Assembly (NCBI GenBank): GCA_040752275.1
Contig: JBFMFH010000106.1
Span: forward strand, 1 to 23,198
Length of the DNA stretch: 23,198 nucleotides
Origin: JBFMFH01 sp040752275
GTDB taxonomy: Bacteria > Acidobacteriota > Vicinamibacteria > Vicinamibacterales > JAKQTR01
Direction: 5' to 3'
In this document: positions 1 through 7,133 of the stretch, one piece after another
Layout of the letters: each line of letters begins with the position of its first letter
Numbering within the stretch: the first letter of the stretch is position 1
Translations under genes and position numbers: made by a program
Notes under the pieces: model-generated
What the model was told of the DNA's origin: nothing
The model's database searches: none
Seen by the model: only the letters and a program-made list of their open reading frames with translations

Positions 1-1
1 C

Positions 2-52
2 CTTGCAGAAGTCCCGGAGCGCGGCGCCCGGCTGGCCAGGCGCGACGACTGA
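2..52 (+). CDS. possible C-terminal tail of a gene cut by the window edge
   Basis: One frame is open from base 2 and ends at TGA (50-52), reading LAEVPERGARLARRDD. It is the only hint of a gene upstream of the DUF3179 gene. Sixteen codons are too few to identify a family, and an open frame this short is not significant in GC-rich DNA. It is listed only because the window starts inside whatever precedes it. Confidence 0.25.
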   Translation, partial: LAEVPERGARLARRDD

Positions 53-76
53 GCATACTCCCGGTATGTGAGGGAG

Positions 77-114
77 GAGCAACGCCGCCAGGCGGGATGC
101 CCCGCCCGGGAATT
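77..114 (+). repeat. dispersed intergenic element, copy A (38 bp)
   Basis: This stretch matches 18531-18568 at 33 of 38 positions without gaps, and weaker similarity continues for about 15 bases beyond. It contains a GC hairpin with arms GGCGGG and CCCGCC around a 4-base loop. Both copies lie upstream of genes for exported proteins, in the same orientation relative to them. Substitutions fall on all codon positions, so it does not look like conserved coding sequence. Its function is unknown. Confidence 0.5.
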
Positions 115-184
115 GTGTGAGGCATCATGGTTCCAGGGCACTATGCGCCGTGCTGGCGCGAAGGCGGGAGGAACCGGGCTCCCG

Positions 185-190
185 TATAAT
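185..190 (+). promoter_or_regulatory. -10 box TATAAT, close to the DUF3179 start
   Basis: This is a perfect sigma70-type -10 hexamer in very GC-rich surroundings. A transcript from it would begin near 197, only a few bases before the ATG at 200. No convincing TTGACA-like -35 element is visible. The position suggests a leaderless or almost leaderless mRNA, unless translation begins further downstream. Confidence 0.45.
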
Positions 191-199
191 CAGGGTGTC

Positions 200-1384
200 A
201 TGTCGACGATGCGGCGCCGTGCCCCGATGCTCGGTTCTTCGATGCGCAAGGATGGCAACCTACTTGCGCCCTCAGGACTGAGTGCTGAGCGAGCGGGTCC
301 GACCACGTTCGGCGGGAACGAATCGTGGCCGTACTTGCGAGTCGCAGCACTCAGGCTGTCTGTGGTCTTCCTGGCCGCGGCAGCGGTCCCCCTCGGCGCC
401 CAGCAGCGGCCGTGGGAACTCAGGGACTTCGCCATGCCGGGCGGGAACTTCTACGTCCGCGTTCCGGCCTTCGTCGACGCCGCGCGTGCCGCCTTCCTGA
501 CCGACGATGATCGCGTCGTCGGGATCGCCGGCGACGGGACCGCGAAGGCGTATCCGGCCGATGTCGTGGTCTGGCACCACGGGATCGAGGACCGGATCGG
601 CGAGGTTCCCGTCTTCGTCACGTGGTGCAACGAGTGCAACACGGCCATGGTGTACCGGGCCCAGATGGACGGCCGAGATCTCATGTTCTTCCACACGAAC
701 ATGGTCAGCCAGAATATGACCTTTGCCGACCGTGAGACACGGACGCGGTGGCAGCAGCAAACAGGCGAAGCGATCGAGGGCCCGCTCAAGGGGCGGCGGC
801 TTCCGATCTACCCGTTCGTGCTGACGAGTTGGAAGGAGTGGCGCGACACCCATCCCGGAACGCTCGTGATGGAGCCGCTGGCGGGATTCGAAGGGTTGTA
901 CGCGGTCTGGCGAGACGTCATCCGTTGGCGCAGGCCGGGCAGGGCCGTCGGCGCGTCGGCTGAGCGCGTCCAGCGGGAGGATACTCGGCTGCCCGCGTAC
1001 GAACCTGTCGTCGGCGTCAGCGCGGGCGGCGCCCAGAGGAGCTACCCTCGCGCCATCCTCGAGAAGGAGCTGGTGGTCAACGACAGTCTGGGCGGCGAGG
1101 AGGTCCTGCTGCTCTACGTCCGGGCGAGCGACATGGTCACGGTGTTCTCGCGGAAGCTGGGCGGCCGGATCCTGAACTTCGAGCGACGCTCCCCGTCCGG
1201 GGATCTGGTCGATCGAGAGACCGCCTCGCGCTGGAACGCGTATGGCGAGTGCCTCGACGGCCCGCTCCGCGGCAGCCACCTGACCGCCCTGCTCGGCGTG
1301 CCTCAGTTCTGGTGGGCGTGGACGACCTTCTATCCCGCCACCGATGTGTACGCGGGCATGGGAGCGGCGCCCAAGAGGAGGTGA
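200..1384 (+). CDS. exported DUF3179-domain protein
   Basis: The protein has about 394 residues if translation starts at the ATG at 200. A hydrophobic stretch at residues 47-68, ending LGAQQ, looks like a Sec signal peptide or N-terminal anchor, so the product is probably periplasmic. The DUF3179 signature follows: a paired-Cys motif TWCNECNTA (C143, C146), then an S/T-rich sheet region with DRETRTRW and GPLKGRRL, TSWKEW...HPGTLVM, and a second half with DRETASRW, GPLRGSHL and a C-terminal QFWWAWTTFYP. The biochemical role of DUF3179 is not established. The start is uncertain: the frame is open to GTG 68, and ATG 227, ATG 242 and TTG 335 are alternatives. ATG 200 was chosen because it has a weak AGGG ribosome site and follows TATAAT. 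TTG 335 would give a more compact signal peptide. Confidence 0.85.
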   Translation: MSTMRRRAPMLGSSMRKDGNLLAPSGLSAERAGPTTFGGNESWPYLRVAALRLSVVFLAAAAVPLGAQQRPWELRDFAMPGGNFYVRVPAFVDAARAAFLTDDDRVVGIAGDGTAKAYPADVVVWHHGIEDRIGEVPVFVTWCNECNTAMVYRAQMDGRDLMFFHTNMVSQNMTFADRETRTRWQQQTGEAIEGPLKGRRLPIYPFVLTSWKEWRDTHPGTLVMEPLAGFEGLYAVWRDVIRWRRPGRAVGASAERVQREDTRLPAYEPVVGVSAGGAQRSYPRAILEKELVVNDSLGGEEVLLLYVRASDMVTVFSRKLGGRILNFERRSPSGDLVDRETASRWNAYGECLDGPLRGSHLTALLGVPQFWWAWTTFYPATDVYAGMGAAPKRR

Positions 1385-1415
1385 CACTCGCGTCGAGCGC
1401 TGCGGACGGGTGAGT

Positions 1416-2060
1416 CTACCGCTTGGCCGACCCGCCGACCAACCACAGATAGAGCACCGCGCGCGCGGTGCCGCGCGCGTCGGTGAAGCGATCCACCAGA
1501 TCCGGCTTCCACTCCAGCATCGAGCCGGCCACGAAATTTGTGACGATGCGTGCCCCGGGCCGCAGCTGGCGCGTCAGATTCGGGTGGAGCAGGCCGTTGA
1601 AGCCGAGCCACCGGGCCGATTGTGGCGTGGACATCGTCACGACGGTGGCGTCGGACAAGTCGACGGCCCTTTCCTGCACGAACCGGACGAAGTTCGCGAC
1701 GCCCTCCCGCTGCGCGTTGGCGGAGGCTTCGGCAATCCGCTTCGGGTCGTCGTCGACGCACACCCCACGCGCACCGTACGTCTTCGCGGCAGCGATGGCG
1801 ATTCGGCCATCGCCGCACCCGAGGTCGTACACGAGATCGCCCCTGGTCACCCCTGCCAGTTCCAGCATTCGGCCGGCGACATCCAGCGGGAGATAGGCCA
1901 GGTGCGGGGGTAGTTCGTCCGGCGGCAGCGGCTGCCGGGGATCGAACCGCGTCGGGGATTGCGCGACGCCGCCGGCCTCCGGCCAAGCCGGGGCCACAGC
2001 GATCGCAAGCGCCACGATGATTGCCGCCGTGCCGACATGCCTCACCGTTCGTGTCTCCAT
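1416..2060 (-). CDS. class I SAM-dependent methyltransferase with N-terminal signal-like segment
   Basis: The protein has 214 residues. Residues about 9-30 form a hydrophobic, alanine-rich segment resembling a signal peptide or anchor. The SAM-binding motif I, VYDLGCGDGRIAIAAA, starts at residue 78, and an acidic motif II (VCVDDDP) follows at about 100. The core fits a Rossmann-fold methyltransferase of the DOT1-like/Methyltransf class that lacks a substrate domain. The substrate is unknown. The combination is odd because SAM is cytosolic, so the N-terminus may be a membrane anchor with the enzyme facing the cytoplasm, or the true start may lie further in. It converges on the DUF3179 gene, with 31 bases between the stops. 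No clear ribosome site precedes ATG 2060. Confidence 0.8.
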   Translation of the reverse strand: METRTVRHVGTAAIIVALAIAVAPAWPEAGGVAQSPTRFDPRQPLPPDELPPHLAYLPLDVAGRMLELAGVTRGDLVYDLGCGDGRIAIAAAKTYGARGVCVDDDPKRIAEASANAQREGVANFVRFVQERAVDLSDATVVTMSTPQSARWLGFNGLLHPNLTRQLRPGARIVTNFVAGSMLEWKPDLVDRFTDARGTARAVLYLWLVGGSAKR

Positions 2061-2104
2061 CGGCCGCCCCCGGGGTACCGCCCGGGGCTGCCTGCGACTT
2101 CCCT

Positions 2105-2110
2105 TACAAT
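2105..2110 (+). promoter_or_regulatory. -10-like box TACAAT for the metallopeptidase/ATP-grasp operon
   Basis: TACAAT lies in the divergent gap between the methyltransferase (-) and the metallopeptidase (+). A start of transcription near 2117 would give a leader of about 55 nt that contains the hairpin at 2123-2156. There is no clear -35 element. Confidence 0.35.
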
Positions 2111-2122
2111 ACCCTCAGCCGG

Positions 2123-2156
2123 AAGGGAGTGTCTGCGGGAGACAGTCTAGACCCTT
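2123..2156 (+). promoter_or_regulatory. stem-loop in the 5' leader of the metallopeptidase mRNA
   Basis: Outer arms AAGGG (2123-2127) and CCCTT (2152-2156) enclose an inner stem TGTCT/AGACA (2130-2134 and 2140-2144) with loop GCGGG. A palindromic GTCTAGAC (2145-2152) offers a competing pairing of GTCT with AGAC. No ribosome site is seen directly before ATG 2172. Regulatory function is speculative. Confidence 0.25.
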
Positions 2157-2171
2157 CGGCCCCCAGAGCCT

Positions 2172-3245
2172 ATGTCCGCCCCTGCCAACCACGAGAACGG
2201 GTCGCTGACCTCGGAGTCGGCTCCCACACCGGCACCGGACTGGAGTTCGCTGCCGGACGAGCACCTGCTGCGCTTCCGGATGTGCGACCTCGGTCTGTCG
2301 ATCGACTCGTCAGCCTGGCTCACCGACAGGCTGGCGGAACTCTTCCGGAACCTGGAGGCACGCCAGTTGCGGTTCCGCCCGCACTTCTACCTGTCGGACG
2401 AGTGGTTCACGCCGGACGGCGCGACGGGCATTGCGATTCCGTTCTATCTCGCGCACCCGCGCCTGGCAAAGCTCGAAGAGAGCCAGATGCTCGAGGTCGA
2501 AGGCGGGACGCCCGAGTGGTGCCTCCGGATCCTGCGGCACGAGACCGGCCACGCCATCGACAACGCCTACCGCTTGCAGCGGCGGCGCCGCCGCCAGGAG
2601 CTGTTCGGGCGTTCGTCCGTCCCCTATCCGGAGGACTATACGCCGAGGCCGTACAGCCGGAGCTTCGTGGTGCATCTCGAGTCGTGGTACGCGCAGAGCC
2701 ACCCGTCGGAGGACTTCGCCGAGACCTTCGCGGTGTGGCTGACTCCTGACGCGCAATGGCGCACACGTTATGCGGGCTGGCCGGCGCTGCGCAAGCTGGA
2801 GTACATGGATGAACTGATGCGCGACATCGCCTTCCGCGATCCGGCCATCGATCCAGGCAAGCCTGTGGATCCGCTGCCGCGCGTCCGCCGCACGCTCGGC
2901 ACCCACTACCAGCGAAAGCGGGCCAAGTACGGTGTGGACTACCCGAACTTCTTCGATCGTGACCTGAGGCGTCTGTTCTCGGCCAAGCCCGACCACGCAG
3001 CGAACGTAACGGCTGCGGCTTTTCTTTCGCGGATCCGTAAGGAAGTCAGGCGGCGGGTCGCCCGCTACACCGGCGAAAAGCAGTACACGATCGACCAGGT
3101 GATCGAGAACATGGTCAGGCGCTGCCAGGAGCTCGGCTTGCGCCTCACGGGTCCCGAGGACCGGGCCCAGATGGACTTCACCGCCCTGCTGACCGCCCAG
3201 ACCGTCAACCACCTGCACAGCGGCAGGCACAAGCTCGTCCTATGA
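2172..3245 (+). CDS. putative zinc-binding metallopeptidase (HETGH)
   Basis: The 357-residue product has a zincin motif HETGH at residues 123-127, in the context CLRILRHETGHAIDNAY. A second conserved block HPSEDFAETFAVWL at 177-190 carries the likely third zinc ligand (E184, or E180). There is no signal peptide or membrane segment, so it is probably cytoplasmic. It resembles the 'putative zinc-binding metallopeptidase' family, whose substrates are unknown. An Arg-rich patch (RRRRRQ, about 137-142) follows the active site. The stop overlaps the start of the ATP-grasp gene by ATGA, so the two are translationally coupled and probably work together, one cutting and one forming peptide-type bonds. 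The start at ATG 2172 lacks a good ribosome site; the N-terminal 25 residues are low in complexity and may be disordered. Confidence 0.8.
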   Translation: MSAPANHENGSLTSESAPTPAPDWSSLPDEHLLRFRMCDLGLSIDSSAWLTDRLAELFRNLEARQLRFRPHFYLSDEWFTPDGATGIAIPFYLAHPRLAKLEESQMLEVEGGTPEWCLRILRHETGHAIDNAYRLQRRRRRQELFGRSSVPYPEDYTPRPYSRSFVVHLESWYAQSHPSEDFAETFAVWLTPDAQWRTRYAGWPALRKLEYMDELMRDIAFRDPAIDPGKPVDPLPRVRRTLGTHYQRKRAKYGVDYPNFFDRDLRRLFSAKPDHAANVTAAAFLSRIRKEVRRRVARYTGEKQYTIDQVIENMVRRCQELGLRLTGPEDRAQMDFTALLTAQTVNHLHSGRHKLVL

Positions 3246-4261
3246 ACGCGCTCAGGGTCCTCGCGCTGATGCACGACTACCTGGTGCCGCCCGATGACAC
3301 CGAGGGCCTCGATGTGGTCAACGTGCCGTGGAAGATGGAGTTCGACGTCGTCTCTCATCTGGAGGGCATGGGTCATCGGGTGCGGAAGATCGGCGTCAAG
3401 GACGATCTGGGCGTGGTCCGGCAGGCGATTCTCGACTTCAAGCCGCAGATCGTCTTCAACCTGATGGAGAACTTCCGGGAGATCGGGGTCTTCGATCAGC
3501 ACGTGGTCAGCTTCCTGGAGCTGATGAGGACGCCATACACCGGGTGCAACCCGCGCGGCCTGATGCTGTCGCGGGACAAGGCCCTGGCGCGGACGCTGCT
3601 GGCGGCCCATCGCATCCCGGCCCCGGATTTCGCCGTCGTCAGGATGGGCCAGAAGCCAAGGCTGCAGAAGAAGCTCCAGTTCCCCCTCATCGTCAAGTCA
3701 CTCACGCAGGAAGCCTCGATCGGCATTTCCCAGGCTTCCGTTGTCGAAGACGAGGCGTCGCTCGGCGAGCGTGTCGCGTTCGTCCACCAGAATGTGGGCA
3801 CCGACGCCATCATCGAGCGGTATGTCGACGGCCGTGAGCTCTACGTCGGCATCATCGGCAACCTCCGGCTGCGTGTCTTTCCGGTCTGGGAGATGAACTT
3901 CTCCCAGATGCCCGATCGCGCCTACAAGATCGCCAGCGAGCGGGTGAAGTGGAACGATGCCTACCGCGAGAAGTACGGCATCGTGACCGGTCCAGCCGAC
4001 CTGCCGCTGGATCTGACGCAGCGCATCACGCACGTGTGCAAGCGGGTATTTCGGACGCTCGACTTGTCCGGCTACGCGCGAGTCGATCTCCGGCTGGACG
4101 GAGAGGGCCGGTTTCACGTGCTGGAGGCCAACCCCAATCCTCAGCTCGCCTACGGAGAGGACTTCGCCGAGGCCGCGGAGCACGCGGGCATCGAATACGA
4201 GGAGCTGCTCCAGCGGATCCTCGGCCTGGGACTGCGCTGGCGGCCAGGGCTGGCAGGCTGA
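3242..4261 (+). CDS. ATP-grasp ligase, D-alanine--D-alanine ligase-like
   Basis: The 339-residue protein has the ATP-grasp layout. An N-terminal Rossmann-like part includes a D-Ala-D-Ala-ligase-like block, SFLELMRTPYTGCNP, then LSRDKALARTLLAAHRIPAP. The central nucleotide-binding strand is PLIVKSL, with an ERYVDGRELYVG segment. The C-terminal Mg-binding motif is ARVDLRLD...HVLEANPNP (Asp, Glu and Asn ligands). Such enzymes form amide bonds by way of acyl-phosphates. It is probably not the housekeeping Ddl, because it is coupled by a 4-bp overlap to a metallopeptidase and has divergent N-terminal residues (for example MENFREIGVFDQH). The substrate is unknown: a peptide, an amino acid or a cell-wall precursor is plausible. 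A strong hairpin follows 14 bases after the stop. Confidence 0.85.
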   Translation: MNALRVLALMHDYLVPPDDTEGLDVVNVPWKMEFDVVSHLEGMGHRVRKIGVKDDLGVVRQAILDFKPQIVFNLMENFREIGVFDQHVVSFLELMRTPYTGCNPRGLMLSRDKALARTLLAAHRIPAPDFAVVRMGQKPRLQKKLQFPLIVKSLTQEASIGISQASVVEDEASLGERVAFVHQNVGTDAIIERYVDGRELYVGIIGNLRLRVFPVWEMNFSQMPDRAYKIASERVKWNDAYREKYGIVTGPADLPLDLTQRITHVCKRVFRTLDLSGYARVDLRLDGEGRFHVLEANPNPQLAYGEDFAEAAEHAGIEYEELLQRILGLGLRWRPGLAG

Positions 4262-4275
4262 CCTTCGGCCTGCGT

Positions 4276-4299
4276 CCCGGCCGTGATTCACGGACCGGG
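4276..4299 (+). terminator. strong hairpin after the ATP-grasp gene, terminator-like without U-tract
   Basis: Nested arms CCCGG (4276-4280) plus CCGTG (4281-4285) pair with CACGG (4289-4293) and CCGGG (4295-4299). The loop is ATT and there is a single bulged A. It starts 14 bases after the operon stop codon. No T-run follows, so it may stall polymerase or protect the 3' end rather than act as a classic intrinsic terminator. Confidence 0.45.
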
Positions 4300-4360
4300 C
4301 GAGTGTGAAACCCGGAACCGCGCCAGGCAACGGGGATTCCGGCGTTCCAGACGTGCCATA

Positions 4361-5704
4361 ATGGGACAGGCGTCGGACGATGACCTGGAACCTGATAACC
4401 GGCACGTGACAACGAAACCCGCTTCGCGCTCCCGGCGCCCACGTCGGATGCGGCGGTCCGCCAAGAACCCGGCCCAGTTTCGAGGAGGCCGTGCCAGCTC
4501 GGAGGTGGCCGTCCCGTTCGAAGCAGCCGCCCACGATCCGACGCCCATCGCATTCAATGACCTTCCGCTCGACCACCGGCTGAGGTCGGGTGTGGCCGAC
4601 CGGGGATTCGAGCGCACGACGCCGATCCAGAGCGCCGTGTTTCCCCTCGTCTTCGACGGGACCGACCTGATTGCCTGCGCCGAAACCGGCACCGGCAAGA
4701 CGGCGGCGTTCCTCTTGCCGTTGATGCAGCGGCTCCTCGCGGCGCCGGCGAGCGGGAGGACACGCGCGCTGGTGCTGGCCCCGACCCGCGAGCTGGCCGT
4801 CCAGATCGAAGACGACTTCACCGGGTTCGCCTACCACACGACACTGACGAGCGTGGCGGTCTACGGCGGCGTCGACGGCGATCTGCAAGCCCGCGCGCTG
4901 CGGGCCGGGGCTGACATGGTGGTGGCCACGCCAGGCCGCCTGCTCGATCATATGAGCACCGGGATCGTGGACTTCGGTCACGTCGAGGTCCTGGTACTCG
5001 ACGAGGCCGATCGGATGCTGGACATGGGGTTCTGGCCGGACGTGCGGCGCATCGTCTCATCGCTCCCGGCGAGGCGACAGACGCTGCTGTTCTCGGCCAC
5101 GACGTCGTCGGATGTCGTCCAGCTGGCCGAGCAGGTCATGTCGTCGCCCAAGTTCCTGCAGATCGGCCGCGCGGGAGGCCCGGCCCGCACGATCACGCAC
5201 CTCGCGCACGCACTGCCCGCCGCCGAGAAGACCGACTGGCTGGCGAGCTTCCTCCGCCGGCACCGCGAGCCGACGCTCGTGTTCGTCAGGACGAAGCGGT
5301 TCGCCGATCGCCTGGCGTCGACGCTGGCCTCGCGCGGAATCCGCTGTGCGGCGCTGCATGCCGACCGGACACAGGCGGATCGCACGGCCGCCGTCGAGGG
5401 ATTCCGTGCCGGCCGGCACAGGACCCTGGTGGCCACCGATATCGCCGCGCGCGGCCTCGACATCGATGGCATCGAGCACGTCATCAACTACGAGGTGCCG
5501 CACGGGCCGGACGCCTACGTCCACCGGGCCGGACGAACCGGACGGGCCGAAGCCACAGGCATTGCCCTGACGCTTGTCGCGCCGGACGAATTGCCTGCGC
5601 TCCAGGCCATCGAACGCGCGATTGGCACCCCGATCAGGGAGCCGGACGCCGACGCAGGCCTTCCGTCACCGTCTCGCGGGACGGGGCAGGCGTCGCGGGG
5701 ATAG
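4361..5704 (+). CDS. DEAD-box ATP-dependent RNA helicase (RhlE-like)
   Basis: All core motifs are visible, numbered from ATG 4361 (447 residues): Q motif GFERTTPIQ (82-90), motif I AETGTGKT (107-114), PTREL (141-145), TPGR (190-193), DEAD (214-217), SAT (245-247), ATDIAARGLDID (358-369) and HRAGRTGR (388-395). It unwinds short RNA duplexes in ribosome assembly or mRNA turnover. The C-terminal tail after the helicase core is short. The N-terminal extension of about 64 residues is basic (RSRRPRRMRR). The start is uncertain: the frame is open upstream to ATG 4283, which would begin inside the hairpin, and ATG 4448 is also possible. A CATAAT hexamer (4357-4362) overlaps ATG 4361, so the real start could be slightly downstream. 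Its last 71 bases overlap the convergent DinB gene. Confidence 0.92.
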   Translation: MGQASDDDLEPDNRHVTTKPASRSRRPRRMRRSAKNPAQFRGGRASSEVAVPFEAAAHDPTPIAFNDLPLDHRLRSGVADRGFERTTPIQSAVFPLVFDGTDLIACAETGTGKTAAFLLPLMQRLLAAPASGRTRALVLAPTRELAVQIEDDFTGFAYHTTLTSVAVYGGVDGDLQARALRAGADMVVATPGRLLDHMSTGIVDFGHVEVLVLDEADRMLDMGFWPDVRRIVSSLPARRQTLLFSATTSSDVVQLAEQVMSSPKFLQIGRAGGPARTITHLAHALPAAEKTDWLASFLRRHREPTLVFVRTKRFADRLASTLASRGIRCAALHADRTQADRTAAVEGFRAGRHRTLVATDIAARGLDIDGIEHVINYEVPHGPDAYVHRAGRTGRAEATGIALTLVAPDELPALQAIERAIGTPIREPDADAGLPSPSRGTGQASRG

Positions 5705-6209
5705 CGTCACCTGTGCGGCGCAGGCAGGCGATCTGCTTCGCGTGGTGGCGCGTGTGAATGAGGTGGAAGCGACGCCACTGCCGGACGCTGAACTTCCCGA
5801 GGATTGGGTGGTTGGCTACCTTCGCGTCCAGGCCAAACCGCTGCTCTGCCGCCGCACAGGCAGCGTCGAGAGCTTCGAGGGCGGCTTTGAAGGCCGCGAG
5901 TGACTGCTCCGCCGGCCGTCCTTCGGGCCGCACGTACTCAGGCGCTTCGCGTCCCGTCGGGAAGTATCCGACGCCGACCACGAGCCATGTGCTGAACCGC
6001 TGCGTCCAGGTGTCCGGCTTCGTATAGGGCGCTCCATCTTCAACGCAGCGGTTCAGCCGCTGCGCACTCGTCGAGAACGCCTTCTCCAAGTGCTCCAGAA
6101 TCCCGGCTGTGCTCCACTTGCCCTCCGGATGTCTCGACATCTCGTCAGGAGTCATGCCGGCGGTTGCCCGCTCGATGATCTCCCGCGCACGGCCGAGGTC
6201 CTGGTGCAT
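5634..6209 (-). CDS. DinB-fold protein, DUF1569-like
   Basis: The 191-residue product looks like a four-helix-bundle DinB/DUF1569 protein. It has an N-terminal helix with IIERATAGMTPDEMS, the block KWSTAGILEHL (first metal-type His in EHL), a middle YFPTGREAPEYVRP, and a C-terminal FHLIHTRHHAKQI (HxxHH-like metal ligands). DinB-fold proteins commonly bind a divalent metal, and some are thiol-dependent transferases; the actual function here is unknown. AAAGGA lies 7 bases before ATG 6209 and supports the start. It follows the Rsm22-like methyltransferase by 45 bases on the same strand, so the two may be co-transcribed. The 3' end overlaps the helicase gene by 71 bases in convergent orientation. 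Confidence 0.8.
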   Translation of the reverse strand: MHQDLGRAREIIERATAGMTPDEMSRHPEGKWSTAGILEHLEKAFSTSAQRLNRCVEDGAPYTKPDTWTQRFSTWLVVGVGYFPTGREAPEYVRPEGRPAEQSLAAFKAALEALDAACAAAEQRFGLDAKVANHPILGKFSVRQWRRFHLIHTRHHAKQIACLRRTGDAIPATPAPSRETVTEGLRRRPAP

Positions 6210-6254
6210 GGTCGAGTCCTTTCTCGCGGCGGTGTCCGCCCGCTGAAGTCCGCA

Positions 6255-7100
6255 TCACAGATCGCCCCCGTAGATCATGCGACCTCCCTCCCCGTCGCCT
6301 GTCGCCCGTCGCCTGCCTGCCCCGAGCGACGTCGAGGGGTCGCCTGCCAGATACAGCGTCCGCGCCGTGATCTGCTGGTGCCGCAGGCCGGCCGCACGGT
6401 CCAGCCGCTTCACCACGTCCGGGAGCGTCGCCGGGAATCGCCATTCGTCGTCTCGGCCCCCGGCGCTACGGAACGCACGGCTCGCCTCATCCCACCACGG
6501 GCTCGCGCTCCTGGCAATCGGTTCGACGATGAGCACCCGGGATCCGGCGGCCGCCGCGTCGAGAAGCCTCGCGAGGACTGCATCGCGCCGGGCGCCGGGC
6601 AGTTCGTTCAACGTGAACGCCGCCAGGACCGCGCCCGCCGGCGGTATTCGCGCGTGCGACAGGTCCGCCTGTCTCGCCCGGCCGGTCACGCCGAGAGCTT
6701 CGTAGGTCCAGCGCGCTTCCTCCACCGCCCACGGGTGGAGGTCGACGCCAGCTACCTGTGGAGCGCCATCGCAGGCGAGCGCCCACGCCGCGCCCGCCAC
6801 GCCCGTGCCGCACCCCAGGTCGAGCACGCGCATGACCGGCGGCTTCGCGGCACCCAGCGCGGGCACGACGTGGCGCACGGTCATGAAATGGAGAGGACCG
6901 TAGAAGAGCGCGAAGGCCGCCCGCTTGCCCGCCCCATCGAGGGCGGCGCCGCGCCCCAGCCGGTGGCGCCGCTCGACGTAGGCCGAGGAAAGGGCGCGCA
7001 GCGCCCGCGACACCTCGGCGAACCGCAACCCGGCCAGGTGCCGGGACTCCAGGTCCGCCATCCAGCGCGCGACGCGCACCCCCTCTGCCACGAGTGCCAC
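6255..7100 (-). CDS. Rsm22-like SAM-dependent methyltransferase
   Basis: The 281-residue protein starts at GTG 7100. An N-terminal helical region (RFAEVSRALRALSSAYVERRH) resembles the lead-in of Rsm22-type ribosomal small-subunit-associated methyltransferases. SAM motif I is VLDLGCGTGVAG, followed by GVDLHPWAVEEA. TLNELP and VLIVEP continue the fold. No Cys cluster typical of Rsm22 is visible, so the family call is tentative. The last about 28 residues (DPSTSLGAG followed by RRRATGDGEGG) look repeat-derived, so the original stop may once have been earlier. A TAGACT -10-like box sits 6 bases before the GTG. The gene diverges from the ThDP enzyme gene across a tandem repeat. Confidence 0.75.
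   Translation of the reverse strand: MALVAEGVRVARWMADLESRHLAGLRFAEVSRALRALSSAYVERRHRLGRGAALDGAGKRAAFALFYGPLHFMTVRHVVPALGAAKPPVMRVLDLGCGTGVAGAAWALACDGAPQVAGVDLHPWAVEEARWTYEALGVTGRARQADLSHARIPPAGAVLAAFTLNELPGARRDAVLARLLDAAAAGSRVLIVEPIARSASPWWDEASRAFRSAGGRDDEWRFPATLPDVVKRLDRAAGLRHQQITARTLYLAGDPSTSLGAGRRRATGDGEGGRMIYGGDL
6293..6341 (-). repeat. repeat-derived 3' end of the methyltransferase gene
   Basis: Two elements lie side by side. Positions 6293-6313 hold three 7-bp units of the form YGTCGCC. Positions 6315-6341 encode DPSTSLGAG on the minus strand, a peptide string that I recall recurring at gene ends in many environmental bacterial genomes because it comes from a dispersed nucleotide repeat. 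Both are inside the reading frame, which they keep open. Confidence 0.4.
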
Positions 7101-7106
7101 GCCGCC

Positions 7107-7112
7107 AGTCTA
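7107..7112 (-). promoter_or_regulatory. -10-like box TAGACT for the methyltransferase gene
   Basis: Read on the minus strand, TAGACT lies 6 bases upstream of GTG 7100. It fits the TANNNT pattern seen close to other starts in this window and would give a leaderless transcript. Confidence 0.3.
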
Positions 7113-7133
7113 CCCCCAAGGAACTCCCGTTCT

